Shown: piece by piece, positions 25,700-35,224 of the stretch
Position numbering within the stretch: the first letter of the stretch is position 1
How the letters are laid out: every line of letters starts with the position of its first letter
Assembly: GCF_001467585.1 (NCBI RefSeq)
Contig: NZ_LNXY01000020.1
Span: 172,520-236,519 of the forward strand
DNA: 64,000 bases
Direction of reading: 5' to 3'
Origin: Legionella drozanskii LLAP-1
GTDB lineage: Bacteria; Pseudomonadota; Gammaproteobacteria; Legionellales; Legionellaceae
Program-made: the position numbers and the translations under genes
The notes under the pieces: model-generated
Databases searched by the model: none
Told to the model about the DNA's origin: nothing
The model's input: the letters and a program-made list of their open reading frames with translations, nothing else

Positions 25700-28324
25700 A
25701 TGAGTTTTCTACAGGACTGGTTTCAACTTGAACCTATACCCGGGAATAAATTAGAAGGATACTATGATTTAAGTCTAGTTATTTTATCCTATATAGTCGC
25801 TGTTTTAGCCTCTTATGTTGCTCTAACCCTTGTTTCCCGTTTGCGTGAAGAAAAAAATAAACATGCAGCAAAGTACTGGCTTGTTGGTGGCGCATTCACC
25901 ATGGGGGCTGGCATATGGTCTATGCATTTTATCGGTATGCTTGCTTTCGTATTGCCTATGCCAATGGAATATGAATTAATCTGGACGGGCGCTTCTTTAT
26001 TTATGGCTATGCTCGCTTCAGGGTTTGCCTTGTTTATTCTCCAGAAAAAAAATTATTCCAGCTTACATTTGGCCTTTGGAGGGTTTTTAATTGGCCTTGC
26101 CATTTCAACCATGCACTATATGGGAATGGAGGCAATGAAAAACCATGTCATCATTCATTATCTACCCAGCTTATTCTTTCTCTCCATTTTTATTGGGATA
26201 GTCGCAGCCGAAGTTGCGTTATGGTTAGCTTTAGAAAGCGACCGCTTTGCAGCTCAAAAGCAAGTCTATTTTAAAATGGTTAGTGCTCTTATTATGGGGC
26301 TGGCGATTTGCGGAATGCATTATACTGGTATGGTGGCTTCAATTTTTACGCCATCACCCACTCATTTGATGCCAGATCAAAATCAAGTCATTCAGCCTAA
26401 TTACCTTGCTTTTTTCATCGCTGGTGTTAGCGCGCTCATCATTAGCCTTGCATTAATAGTTTCTAGCTACTATAAAAAAATGATCGATGCTGTGCAAAAC
26501 GAAAAAGAATTTTTAAACGCCATGTTGGATAATTTGGAAGATGGTATTATTGCCTGTAACGAAAAAGGAGAAGTTACTGTTTTAAATAATGCAATTCAAA
26601 AGAATTTTAGTATCGACAAATCGCTGCTTAACGTCGAAAAAATGTACAAATATTATCAACTATCGACCCCTGATCACAAACCACTTCCAAAAGATCAATA
26701 TCCACTCAGACGAGTTTTTAATGGCGAGATAATACAACGATTACCCATGATCGTGAAGTTTAAAAATGATGAAACTATCGATGTGATTATCGATGGTCAA
26801 CCTATTATTAATAAAGAGGGTCGCTCACTCGGTGCAGTGATAGTTACCCATGATATTACCGAATTGAAACGAGCTGAAAAGCTCAAAAACGAATTTGTTT
26901 CTATTGTCAGCCATGAATTACGTACTCCTCTGACTTCAATTCGAGGTTCTTTGGGATTATTGACAAGTGGATACATGGGTGGTTTTACAGAAAAAGCACA
27001 AAAACTGCTAGAAATTGCAAACAATAACTGTGAACGGTTACTGTTGCTGATTAATGATATTTTAGATATCGAGAAAATTGAAGCAGGCAAAATGGAGTTC
27101 CAGCTTAAAAATATGTACCTCATGGATATGATTAACGAAGCAGTCGATGCAAATAAAATGTATGCGGAAAAATATTCCATTTCTTTTCAGATAATACAGC
27201 CCCAAGAAAGATTGACAGTGAGCGTTGATACAGGCCGATTGATGCAAGTGCTTGCTAATCTTTTATCAAATGCCTGCAAGTTTTCACTGCCAAATGCAAT
27301 AGTAACTATCGAAGTTAAAAAGCTAGAGGAGGCAGCGAGAGTATCTGTCATAGATAAAGGAGCAGGCATTCCTCTCGAGTTCCAACCCCGAATCTTTCAG
27401 AAATTTTCCCAAGCGGACTCTTCAGATACCCGAGGAAAAGGAGGTACTGGTTTAGGGCTGAATATTAGCAAAAGTATCATTGAAAAAATGGGTGGTACTC
27501 TTAATTTTCAGAGTGAACCCAATCAAGGCAGTACCTTTTATTTTGATTTGCCGCTGGTTGCCTCTTCTCCTGAAAGTGAAGTTTTTCATTTTCACGAAGG
27601 CGCAACCTCCACGAAACGTTTATTAATTTGTGAGGATGATCAAGATCAAGCGGATTATTTGAAGGCACTTTTAGAATCTGCCGGTTTTAATGTCGATATT
27701 GCTTTCACGGCTAGACAAGCAAAAGAAAAATTGGGGCATCAAGAGTATCAAGCCATGTTATTGGATTTGATACTTCCTGATCAAGACGGTATTTCTTTAA
27801 TCAGAGAGTTACGGGTCGACCAAAAAACACGGGATTTGCCGATTATCGTTTTATCAATCATTTCCCAAACCGGGAAAATCTTATTAAACGGTGATGCCGT
27901 TTCGGTAATTGATTGGGTGGATAAGCCTGTTGATTTGAAACGTTTATTGCAAGTCATTAATAAATTAAAACCGCAGGGCACTGACCATTTGCCGATCATT
28001 TTACATGTTGAAGATAATGAAGATACACAACATGTAGTAGGAGTTTTGCTCGAAGAGCATGCCAAACTTTACACGGCAACTTCTTTGGGACAGGCCAAGA
28101 AAATGCTAGCGCAAAGAAACTATGACCTTATTATACTTGATTTGCTCTTACCGGATGGGAATGGAGTAGATATTTTGCCATTATTAGCTCAATACAAAAC
28201 GCCAGTTCTTGTTTTTTCAGACATGCAGCTAAGTAACCAGTATGCACAGTATGTAAGCCAAGCTTTAGTTAAATCAAATTCAAATAACGAAAAATTGCTA
28301 AGCACAATTATGAACTTGATATAA
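25700..28324 (+). CDS. MHYT-domain hybrid sensor histidine kinase with two receiver domains
   Basis: 874 residues from the ATG at 25700. The N-terminal part (about 10-255) is a seven-helix MHYT sensor with three motif copies, MHFIGM, MHYMGM and MHYTGM, proposed to bind copper and sense gases or redox state. A PAS-like domain follows (about 275-395). Next come HisKA (SIVSHELRTPLTSIRGSLG) and HATPase (NLLSNACKF, DKGAGIP, GGTGLGLNISKSI). Two receivers follow: ICEDDQDQ...LLDLILPDQDG, and VEDNEDTQ...LILDLLLPDGNG. It is first in a three-gene phosphorelay operon. The signal is unknown. Confidence 0.92.
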   Translation: MSFLQDWFQLEPIPGNKLEGYYDLSLVILSYIVAVLASYVALTLVSRLREEKNKHAAKYWLVGGAFTMGAGIWSMHFIGMLAFVLPMPMEYELIWTGASLFMAMLASGFALFILQKKNYSSLHLAFGGFLIGLAISTMHYMGMEAMKNHVIIHYLPSLFFLSIFIGIVAAEVALWLALESDRFAAQKQVYFKMVSALIMGLAICGMHYTGMVASIFTPSPTHLMPDQNQVIQPNYLAFFIAGVSALIISLALIVSSYYKKMIDAVQNEKEFLNAMLDNLEDGIIACNEKGEVTVLNNAIQKNFSIDKSLLNVEKMYKYYQLSTPDHKPLPKDQYPLRRVFNGEIIQRLPMIVKFKNDETIDVIIDGQPIINKEGRSLGAVIVTHDITELKRAEKLKNEFVSIVSHELRTPLTSIRGSLGLLTSGYMGGFTEKAQKLLEIANNNCERLLLLINDILDIEKIEAGKMEFQLKNMYLMDMINEAVDANKMYAEKYSISFQIIQPQERLTVSVDTGRLMQVLANLLSNACKFSLPNAIVTIEVKKLEEAARVSVIDKGAGIPLEFQPRIFQKFSQADSSDTRGKGGTGLGLNISKSIIEKMGGTLNFQSEPNQGSTFYFDLPLVASSPESEVFHFHEGATSTKRLLICEDDQDQADYLKALLESAGFNVDIAFTARQAKEKLGHQEYQAMLLDLILPDQDGISLIRELRVDQKTRDLPIIVLSIISQTGKILLNGDAVSVIDWVDKPVDLKRLLQVINKLKPQGTDHLPIILHVEDNEDTQHVVGVLLEEHAKLYTATSLGQAKKMLAQRNYDLIILDLLLPDGNGVDILPLLAQYKTPVLVFSDMQLSNQYAQYVSQALVKSNSNNEKLLSTIMNLI

Positions 28325-28339
28325 CGTCAAGGGAGAACT

Positions 28340-28732
28340 ATGAATAATAAAGAGCTACAAAAAATCATCTATGCAGAGGACGAAGAGGATATTCGTGTTA
28401 TTGCCCAGGTTGCTTTAGAAGATATCGGCACTTTTACAGTTAAATATTGTTTAAATGGCTATGAAGTGTTGGAGGCGATTAAAGAGTTTCAACCTGATTT
28501 GTTTTTACTTGATGTCATGATGCCTAAAATGGATGGTCCATCAGCATTGCGCGAAATCAGGCAGATATCTCATTTGGTTGATATACCGGCTATTTTTATG
28601 ACAGCTAAAATCCAACCCAATGAAATTGAAGAATATAAATCGATTGGGGCAATCGATGTTATTCATAAACCCTTCGATCCAATTACCTTAGCCGATGATA
28701 TAAAACGAATGTGGGATAAGTACTATGGATAA
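28340..28732 (+). CDS. Single-domain response regulator (CheY-like)
   Basis: 130 residues, a receiver domain only. The acidic pocket is YAEDEED, the phospho-acceptor is Asp58 in DLFLLDVMMPKMDG, and TAK plus HKPFDP complete the switch residues. With no output domain it may act as a phosphate shuttle or sink between the hybrid kinase and the HPt-GGDEF protein. The gene begins 15 bases after the kinase and overlaps the next gene by 8 bases, so the three are co-transcribed. Confidence 0.9.
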   Translation: MNNKELQKIIYAEDEEDIRVIAQVALEDIGTFTVKYCLNGYEVLEAIKEFQPDLFLLDVMMPKMDGPSALREIRQISHLVDIPAIFMTAKIQPNEIEEYKSIGAIDVIHKPFDPITLADDIKRMWDKYYG

Positions 28733-30344
28733 TAAGGTACAGGATAAGCTGAATAACTTAATGCTGCGCTATAGAAGAAATTTACCAACGAAGCTTAATT
28801 CTATTCAGTCACAATGGCAGGAAATTCTTGATCGATGGGATCCACAAAAATTGGTGACCTTACATCGTGATGTCCATAGTTTATGTGGTTCAACGGGGAC
28901 TTATGGTTATTCGGAATTATGCAAACTCGCACGAAAGGCAGAGGTTTTTTTAAAAAATATGCCGCTTGATAAAGAAGCAACCGATGTTGAAAAAAATGCG
29001 CTTTCTTCTTATTTAGCCCAACTAAAAACAACTTACTTAGAAAATCCAGATGTTCCCTCAGAGACGTTAGGCATGCTGCCATCGAGTAGTAAGTTAGTTT
29101 ATCTTTTAGAACAGGACAAGTCTTTCGCTAATGATCTTTGTGACCATTTAAACAATATGGGATTTTATCCCACCATTTTAGATTCAGCAGCGGATCTAAT
29201 CGTGAAAGTCAAAGAAGATCCCCCAGTTGCTATTATCATCAATAGCAACTACCTAGATAATGACGCTATCGATTTTCTCAGTAATCGCCAATATAGCGAG
29301 CACCCTATTCAATTATTTTGCTTTATACCCAATGCGGAACTGCTCCCTAGGTTGCTCGCTGTTCGCGCAAGATGCGATGCTTTTTTCCAACTTCCTGTCG
29401 ATACTAGTTATTTTGCTCAGGTCTTCTTGAGTAAATGTAGTGCGGTGACGGAGTCATTTCGTATTTTAATTGTTGATGATACTGAAGCGCTTGCTGAATA
29501 TTATTCATTAATTTTAACTAAAGCAGGAATGGTTACTCATACCCTATCTGATCCCATGCAATTATTAGATGAGTTGAAATTGTTTCAACCGGATTTACTT
29601 TTAATGGATATTTATATGCCAGTTTGTACTGGATTGGAGCTTGCTGCCATACTGCGTAAAGAAAAAAGTTACACTAAGATACCCATTATTTATCTTTCTA
29701 CAGAAGGTGATCGTAACAAAATTTTATTTGCTATAAGCCTGGGCGGCGATGATTTTCTCTCTAAACCTGTTTCGCCTAACCATTTAATTTCTTCTGTGCG
29801 TTCTCGCGCTAAGAGAGCGAGTATTTTAAATTACTATATGAGAACCGATAGTTTGACGGGGCTACTTAACCATTCAAGTATTTTAGCGCAATTAGAAATT
29901 GAGATTGCGCGAGCCAAACAAAGGAAAGGTCCGTTAACTTTAATTATGATTGATATTGATCATTTTAAAGAAATTAATGATCGTTATGGCCATCCGGTGG
30001 GGGACAGAGTTTTAAAACAATTGTCTAATCTCTTTTTAATGTATTTACGTAATCAAGATATAATCGGCAGGTATGGGGGTGAAGAGTTTTTGCTCATACT
30101 GCCTGGTACTTTTCCTCAAGATGGAATAACCATTTGCGATGAACTACGTATCCATTTTAATCTCTACCCTTTTAAAGAACAAAATCTAGAGTTTAATGCG
30201 ACCTTTAGCGCAGGCATTACCTACCTAAAAAACGGTGAGAGCGAAGCGGTTTCGTTGATCAAAGAGGCTGATAAAGCGCTCTATCAAGCTAAAAATCAAG
30301 GAAGAAACTGTATTGTCTTGAGTAATAAAAATACCCCTAGCTGA
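28725..30344 (+). CDS. HPt-receiver-GGDEF diguanylate cyclase
   Basis: 539 residues. The N-terminal HPt domain has its phospho-histidine in DVHSLCGSTGTYG (His51). A degenerate receiver follows (about 125-240; INSN stands where the acceptor Asp should be). Then comes an intact receiver (ILIVDDTEA, LLMDIYMPVCTG, about 245-365) and a GGDEF domain (TDSLTGLLNHSSIL, IDIDHFKEINDRYGH, GRYGGEEFLL). The GGEEF active site is intact, so it should make cyclic di-GMP. I see no clear RxxD inhibitory site. Its HPt domain could accept phosphate from the hybrid kinase encoded in the same operon. Confidence 0.92.
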   Translation: MDNKVQDKLNNLMLRYRRNLPTKLNSIQSQWQEILDRWDPQKLVTLHRDVHSLCGSTGTYGYSELCKLARKAEVFLKNMPLDKEATDVEKNALSSYLAQLKTTYLENPDVPSETLGMLPSSSKLVYLLEQDKSFANDLCDHLNNMGFYPTILDSAADLIVKVKEDPPVAIIINSNYLDNDAIDFLSNRQYSEHPIQLFCFIPNAELLPRLLAVRARCDAFFQLPVDTSYFAQVFLSKCSAVTESFRILIVDDTEALAEYYSLILTKAGMVTHTLSDPMQLLDELKLFQPDLLLMDIYMPVCTGLELAAILRKEKSYTKIPIIYLSTEGDRNKILFAISLGGDDFLSKPVSPNHLISSVRSRAKRASILNYYMRTDSLTGLLNHSSILAQLEIEIARAKQRKGPLTLIMIDIDHFKEINDRYGHPVGDRVLKQLSNLFLMYLRNQDIIGRYGGEEFLLILPGTFPQDGITICDELRIHFNLYPFKEQNLEFNATFSAGITYLKNGESEAVSLIKEADKALYQAKNQGRNCIVLSNKNTPS

Positions 30345-30386
30345 AGATACTGATTTTTTTCTATCGCTTTTTTATCCTAAGAAATT

Positions 30387-31640
30387 TTATCCAATAAGAT
30401 AATGCAATACTTTAAAAGCTAAAATCGTTAACAAAGAAGCAAGCGGTAAGGTTAAGATCCAAGACATAAAGATATTGCGAATCACACGCAAATTTAAAGC
30501 ACCAATACCCCGTGCTAAACCTACGCCCAATACTGCACCTACCAAGGTCTGAGTTGCTGAAACAGGAATTCCTGTACTAGTAGCAACTACGACTGTCGTC
30601 GCGGCTGCGAGAGTAGCGGCAAAAGCCCGACTCGGTGTTAAAGCAGTGATGGCAGAGCCCACGGTTTCAATCACTTTTCTGCCATACATTAAGAAACCAG
30701 CTATTACGCCCGAACAACCCAGCAAAATAATCCATGCGGGATAATTACTGGCGCCAATTGGCTGATTTGTTTGCATTACTAAACTATGAATGATAGTTAA
30801 GGGGCCTACTGCTAAAGCAACGTCATTTGAACCATGAGCGAAAACCATCGCACAGGCGGTTAATGCCATAAGTACGGCAAAATATTTTTCGACTTGAAGG
30901 AAACGCTCGCGACGTCTGATTCTAGGCATTTCTGGGATACGTTTAATAAAAATCATGCCAATGATGGTTATAGAAATACTCGTAGCAAGTGTAACTGCCA
31001 AATCTTGTTTTAAATTCAGGTGAATATCAAAATGCTTTAATCCTTTAAACACAGTAATGAACGACAGAATAGTGCCCACCAAAAAAAGATAGATGGGAAT
31101 ATATATTTTAGCTTTTCGCAGCGGATCAGATTTTATGAATATGGTTTGTTGAATACTCACAAAAAGGGCATAAGCGGTTACTCCAGCAATGAGAGGAGAA
31201 GTAATCCAGCCCATGGCGATGCGTGAAACCTGTTGCCAATGAATCGTATCAGTACCTAATACCATGGCACCAAAACCGACCATCGAACCGACTAACGCAT
31301 TAGTGATGGAAACAGGGACGCCCAAATAACTTGCAAGATTCATCCAGATTGTACAGGCCAGCAAAACACTAAGCATTCCTTCAATAAGAATGACCGGTTG
31401 ATTAGATAATTGACTCGTATTAATAATACCATCACGCATAGTCTCAGTGACGCCACTGCCACCAAGAAAAGCCCCTGCAAACTCAAAAACCACCGCAATA
31501 ATCATCGCTTGGCGTACAGTGATCGCTTTTGAGCCCATTGTCGTAGACATTACGTTAGCGAGATCGTTTGCGCCTACTCCCCAATTCATTAAGAAGCAGA
31601 AGGCAATAGCAACAAGAAGCAATATAAACGTATAATCCAT
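30387..31640 (-). CDS. pit: Inorganic phosphate transporter, PiT family
   Basis: 417 residues with about ten transmembrane helices. The PiT signature occurs twice in inverted halves: GANDLANVMSTTMGSKAIT near the N-terminus and HGSNDVALAVGPL in the middle, each with the conserved N-D. SVTQTLVGA-like SATQTLVGAVLGVG appears near the end. It moves phosphate, probably as a metal-phosphate complex, with H+ or Na+. It lies 8 bases downstream of a DUF47 gene, the usual bacterial pairing. Confidence 0.93.
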   Translation of the reverse strand: MDYTFILLLVAIAFCFLMNWGVGANDLANVMSTTMGSKAITVRQAMIIAVVFEFAGAFLGGSGVTETMRDGIINTSQLSNQPVILIEGMLSVLLACTIWMNLASYLGVPVSITNALVGSMVGFGAMVLGTDTIHWQQVSRIAMGWITSPLIAGVTAYALFVSIQQTIFIKSDPLRKAKIYIPIYLFLVGTILSFITVFKGLKHFDIHLNLKQDLAVTLATSISITIIGMIFIKRIPEMPRIRRRERFLQVEKYFAVLMALTACAMVFAHGSNDVALAVGPLTIIHSLVMQTNQPIGASNYPAWIILLGCSGVIAGFLMYGRKVIETVGSAITALTPSRAFAATLAAATTVVVATSTGIPVSATQTLVGAVLGVGLARGIGALNLRVIRNIFMSWILTLPLASLLTILAFKVLHYLIG

Positions 31641-31648
31641 GGAATTTA

Positions 31649-32320
31649 TTACCTGGAAATGAGAATTTGGAGCCGACCGCCCACTGTTTGGGCATGATCA
31701 GCTAAGTCACCAATCCATTGAACTAGTTTGTAGAGAAAAACTACTTCAATTGCAGGTAAATCCTTTTCCAGCTCAAAAATATGATGTCTAATATCAGCTA
31801 ATTTTTCATCACTATCGTGTTCAATTTCGTCAAGTGTCATAATCATTTCTTCAACGATTTTCACTTCACTGCCTCGAAAACCACTTTCAAGTAATTCATC
31901 TAGCTCATTAATTGCTTTACAGGCTTGCTTAGACGCATCTAAGCATCGATGTAAAAAAGTTTTAATCACAGGCGCGAGACTATCAGGAATAATCATTTGT
32001 CGACTAACGATAAGGCCGGCGATATCCTGGGCTTTATTGGCAATGCGATCCTGAGCACTTAATAGCTCGAGTAAATCGGTACGAGATACAGGAAGAAATA
32101 AGCCGGTGGGTAAATGCAGTCGCAGATCGCGTTTAATGACATCCGCTTCTTTCTCGAGTTCGCATATTTTTTTCTTTATGATTTCAGCGGTTTTCCAATC
32201 TTGTACAAGTACGGCTTCAAAAAAAGGATCAAGTTGCTTCGCGCAATTGTGTGCTTTACGCATGTGTTGTTCAATGGGCCGAATAGGCGATGGCCCGAAC
32301 ATATTAAATATGCTACCCAT
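31649..32320 (-). CDS. DUF47 (PhoU-like) protein, partner of the phosphate transporter
   Basis: 223 residues, all-helical and acidic, with the DUF47 opening MGSIFNMFGPSPIRPIEQHM and PhoU-like metal motifs (CELEKEADVIKRDL and LDEIEHDSDEKLADIRHH). DUF47 proteins are encoded next to Pit transporters and are thought to modulate their activity. It is cytoplasmic and translated just ahead of the transporter gene, so the pair form one operon. Confidence 0.93.
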   Translation of the reverse strand: MGSIFNMFGPSPIRPIEQHMRKAHNCAKQLDPFFEAVLVQDWKTAEIIKKKICELEKEADVIKRDLRLHLPTGLFLPVSRTDLLELLSAQDRIANKAQDIAGLIVSRQMIIPDSLAPVIKTFLHRCLDASKQACKAINELDELLESGFRGSEVKIVEEMIMTLDEIEHDSDEKLADIRHHIFELEKDLPAIEVVFLYKLVQWIGDLADHAQTVGGRLQILISR

Positions 32321-32472
32321 TTTAAATACACATCGTTATAAGAGAAGATTTTGGCGATTATAACCAAACTTTGATCAGAACAAAACATGTTTATACCTAT
32401 TCAGGTAGTATGGGTATTATTTCTGCTACACTTGAAATGAATGATTACAAGCACTTAACAGGGAGTGTGCTA

Positions 32473-33240
32473 ATGAAGAAATGGATCTTCGCGTGGATGT
32501 TTATCGTGGCGACTGCTTTTGCGCAGTCAGCAATGATTACTAAAGTAATCCAACTGCAGTATCAAAATGCAGATCACATGATTCAACTGATCCAGCCTTT
32601 ATTGGGAGCAGGGGAGCAAATCAGTGGTTCTGGACAAACCTTGATCGTTAAAGTAACGCCTGACACTTTGACTCAGTTACGCGCGGTTTTACATAAACTT
32701 GATCAGCCGCCTGTTACTTTTGAAATTAGCATTTATCAAGGCGACCCAGATTGGTTAAGTCAAAATGACGAGAACACAATTACCATCACCACTCCCTCGC
32801 ATTCAGATCAACGACAACGTCAATCTGTAACGGTCATGAATGGCGAATCCGCCTTTGTGAGTACAGGAGCAGATCAGCCAGTTTTAAGCTCTGCTGGTAT
32901 TGGTTTCTGGGGCGCTGGTGTCTCCTATGATAGACGCTTAACTCAGGATGGTTTGTTGGTTGAACCAACTCTACAAGGGCAACAAGTAAAGTTAAAAGTG
33001 CGCCGTATTCGCGAACAAGATAACCCCGTTGTTAATCAGCAATTTGATAATCAACAGGTTATGACGACGGTTATGGTACCTTTAAATAAATGGGTTCCTT
33101 TGGCAAGTCCGCAAGGTAGCGACCCTGTCGATTCTTCGACCCAAATTATTCGTGCAGGTAACCAGTTTTCGCAAAATTCGACTTTGTATATTAGGGTAAA
33201 TGTCGTACAGCAACCGACTTCAGACTCTGCTGGAAATTAA
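32473..33240 (+). CDS. Exported protein with a short secretin N-domain (NolW-like)
   Basis: 255 residues from the ATG at 32473 (GGGAG at 32461-32465); longer in-frame starts lack a ribosome site. The signal peptide is MKKWIFAWMFIVATAFAQSA. Residues about 20-85 match the short type II/III secretin domain: ITKVIQLQYQNADHMIQLIQ ... GSGQTLIVKVTPDTLTQLRA ... KLDQPP. The rest (about 86-255) is beta-rich and has no secretin pore domain. It is probably a periplasmic protein borrowing the ring-building fold. Function unknown; it stands 22 bases ahead of phaC, possibly co-transcribed. Confidence 0.8.
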   Translation: MKKWIFAWMFIVATAFAQSAMITKVIQLQYQNADHMIQLIQPLLGAGEQISGSGQTLIVKVTPDTLTQLRAVLHKLDQPPVTFEISIYQGDPDWLSQNDENTITITTPSHSDQRQRQSVTVMNGESAFVSTGADQPVLSSAGIGFWGAGVSYDRRLTQDGLLVEPTLQGQQVKLKVRRIREQDNPVVNQQFDNQQVMTTVMVPLNKWVPLASPQGSDPVDSSTQIIRAGNQFSQNSTLYIRVNVVQQPTSDSAGN

Positions 33241-33262
33241 CCCAATGAGATAAGGTATTGCA

Positions 33263-35056
33263 ATGAAAACTAAGAAAAAAGACCAGATTAGTGAGCAAAT
33301 TAAACATGAAACGGTTATACCAGCCTTTTCAGTTGAAGAAGGATTAGCCAGTTTGCTCACAGGTACCCATAAATTGGATGATTTATTTAATTTTCTTGAC
33401 CGTTTTTTTCAGGCTAATCTTGCAAAATTAACTGCAGGAATAAGTCCGGCTACTTTAGCAAGTGCCTATTGTGCTTGGTTAATTCAATTATCTATCAATC
33501 CTGGACGTCTATTAGAGCTTGCTCTTTATCCGATCATTCATTCGCAAGATTGCACGAATAAAATTTATTGTGAAGAGAGGACTGGCGATGGCAAAGACGT
33601 CCGATTTCAGTCAGACAGCTGGCAATATTTGCCCTGGCGTTATGGGGCAGAGAGTTTTCTGCAAATGGAAGATTGGTGGAAAAGAGCAACGACTAACTTA
33701 CCCGGTGTATCCACCCCTGCTTCACGCATCGTTGCGTTCTGTACAAGACAAATTATGGATGCGGTGTCACCTTCAAACTTTGTTTTAACTAACCCTGACT
33801 TAATGAATGAAACAATTAAATCCCATGGATTTAATTTATTTCATGGCACTAAACTGGCTGTTGAGGACGTTCTTGTAAAGCTAACTGGGGTACCGCCTCA
33901 GGGAGTGGAAAACTTTATTCCAGGTCAGCAGGTTGCAATTACTCCAGGAAAGGTGATTTTTAAAAATCATCTTATTGAGTTAATTCAATATGAGCCACAA
34001 ACTAAAACGGTTTATAAAGAACCTATTCTGATACTGCCAGCCTGGATTATGAAATACTATATTCTTGACCTCTCTCCCGAAAATTCTTTAGTACAATGGC
34101 TTGTTAATCATGGACATACTGTGTTCATAGTCTCCTGGCTTAACCCAACCTCAAAAGATCGTAATTTGAGTATGGATGATTATTATCGCTCTGGAGCGAT
34201 GGCTTCTATCGATCAAATTTCTTCCATCTTCCCCAAAAGAAAAATAAATCTTATGGGGTATTGTCTGGGAGGGACTTTAGCAATTATTACCGCAGCAGCG
34301 ATGGCAAGAGATGGAGATAAGCGTTTAAATAGCCTTTCTCTGCTTGCAGCCCAGGGTGATTTTAATGATGCAGGTGAGATGATGCTTTTTATTACTCAAG
34401 GAGAGATTGCATTTCTTAAGAATATGATGTGGGAACAAGGTTATCTCGATACTAAGCAAATGGCCGGTTCATTTCAAATGCTTCGTTCCTACGATCTAAT
34501 CTGGTCAAAAATGGTTCAGGATTATATGAGTGGACAGCAAAGAGGAATGATCGATTTGTTGGCATGGAACGCCGATGCGACTCGCATGCCTAGCAAAATG
34601 CATAGTGAATATCTTGAGAGACTTTTTCTGCATAATGATCTTGCGGAAGGATCTTTTAAGGTCGAAGGAAAGACGATAGCCCCGGAAAATATCCGTATTC
34701 CAGCTTTTATAGTCAGTACAGAAAAAGATCACGTAGCACCCTGGCGCTCTGTGTATAAACTCCATCTCATGATCAATGGCAGGATAACCTTTGTTTTAAC
34801 AAATGGTGGACATAACGCAGGTATTTTGAGCGAGCCAGGCCATAAAGGGCGAAGTTATCGGATTCATTCAAGTAAAAAAGATGCGCCCTATCTCGATGCA
34901 TCGGCTTGGATAGAAATTGCGGAGAGAAAAAAAGGGTCATGGTGGATTGCCTGGCATAAATGGCTTGCTAAACACTCTAGTCCAGAGCGAACAGCAGCTC
35001 CTATACTCGATTCTTCATTACCTCCAGCGCCAGGAACCTATGTATTACAAAAGTAG
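33263..35056 (+). CDS. phaC: Class I poly(3-hydroxyalkanoate) synthase PhaC
   Basis: 597 residues, the class I size. The lipase-like box is GYCLGGTL (about residues 332-339) with the catalytic cysteine. The catalytic Asp lies in VSTEKDHVAPW and the His in TNGGHNAGILSEPG. The family segments PAWIMKYYILDLSPENSLVQ and HTVFIVSWLNPTSKDR are present. It polymerises 3-hydroxyacyl-CoA into storage polyester granules, a known stationary-phase carbon store in Legionella. No phaA, phaB or phasin gene is in the window. Confidence 0.95.
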   Translation: MKTKKKDQISEQIKHETVIPAFSVEEGLASLLTGTHKLDDLFNFLDRFFQANLAKLTAGISPATLASAYCAWLIQLSINPGRLLELALYPIIHSQDCTNKIYCEERTGDGKDVRFQSDSWQYLPWRYGAESFLQMEDWWKRATTNLPGVSTPASRIVAFCTRQIMDAVSPSNFVLTNPDLMNETIKSHGFNLFHGTKLAVEDVLVKLTGVPPQGVENFIPGQQVAITPGKVIFKNHLIELIQYEPQTKTVYKEPILILPAWIMKYYILDLSPENSLVQWLVNHGHTVFIVSWLNPTSKDRNLSMDDYYRSGAMASIDQISSIFPKRKINLMGYCLGGTLAIITAAAMARDGDKRLNSLSLLAAQGDFNDAGEMMLFITQGEIAFLKNMMWEQGYLDTKQMAGSFQMLRSYDLIWSKMVQDYMSGQQRGMIDLLAWNADATRMPSKMHSEYLERLFLHNDLAEGSFKVEGKTIAPENIRIPAFIVSTEKDHVAPWRSVYKLHLMINGRITFVLTNGGHNAGILSEPGHKGRSYRIHSSKKDAPYLDASAWIEIAERKKGSWWIAWHKWLAKHSSPERTAAPILDSSLPPAPGTYVLQK

Positions 35057-35224
35057 AGCTGTCGCTTTCGGTTAAGAATTTGGCCAAGGTCTAGCGGGCG
35101 CAGGTACAAATTGGCCAAATATTTTCTATTTTTTCCATTTCTTAACAATCTATCGCTTGAAAATAACACTATTTGGCATTTTTTTTTGGTAAAATAGAGA
35201 TATAGGTTTTAAGGGAGAGTTTTT

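Noticed and set aside
35070-35120. Two TTGGCCAA-type palindromes after phaC considered as a terminator.
   Set aside because: Each is self-complementary, but together they do not form a convincing stem with a T-run.
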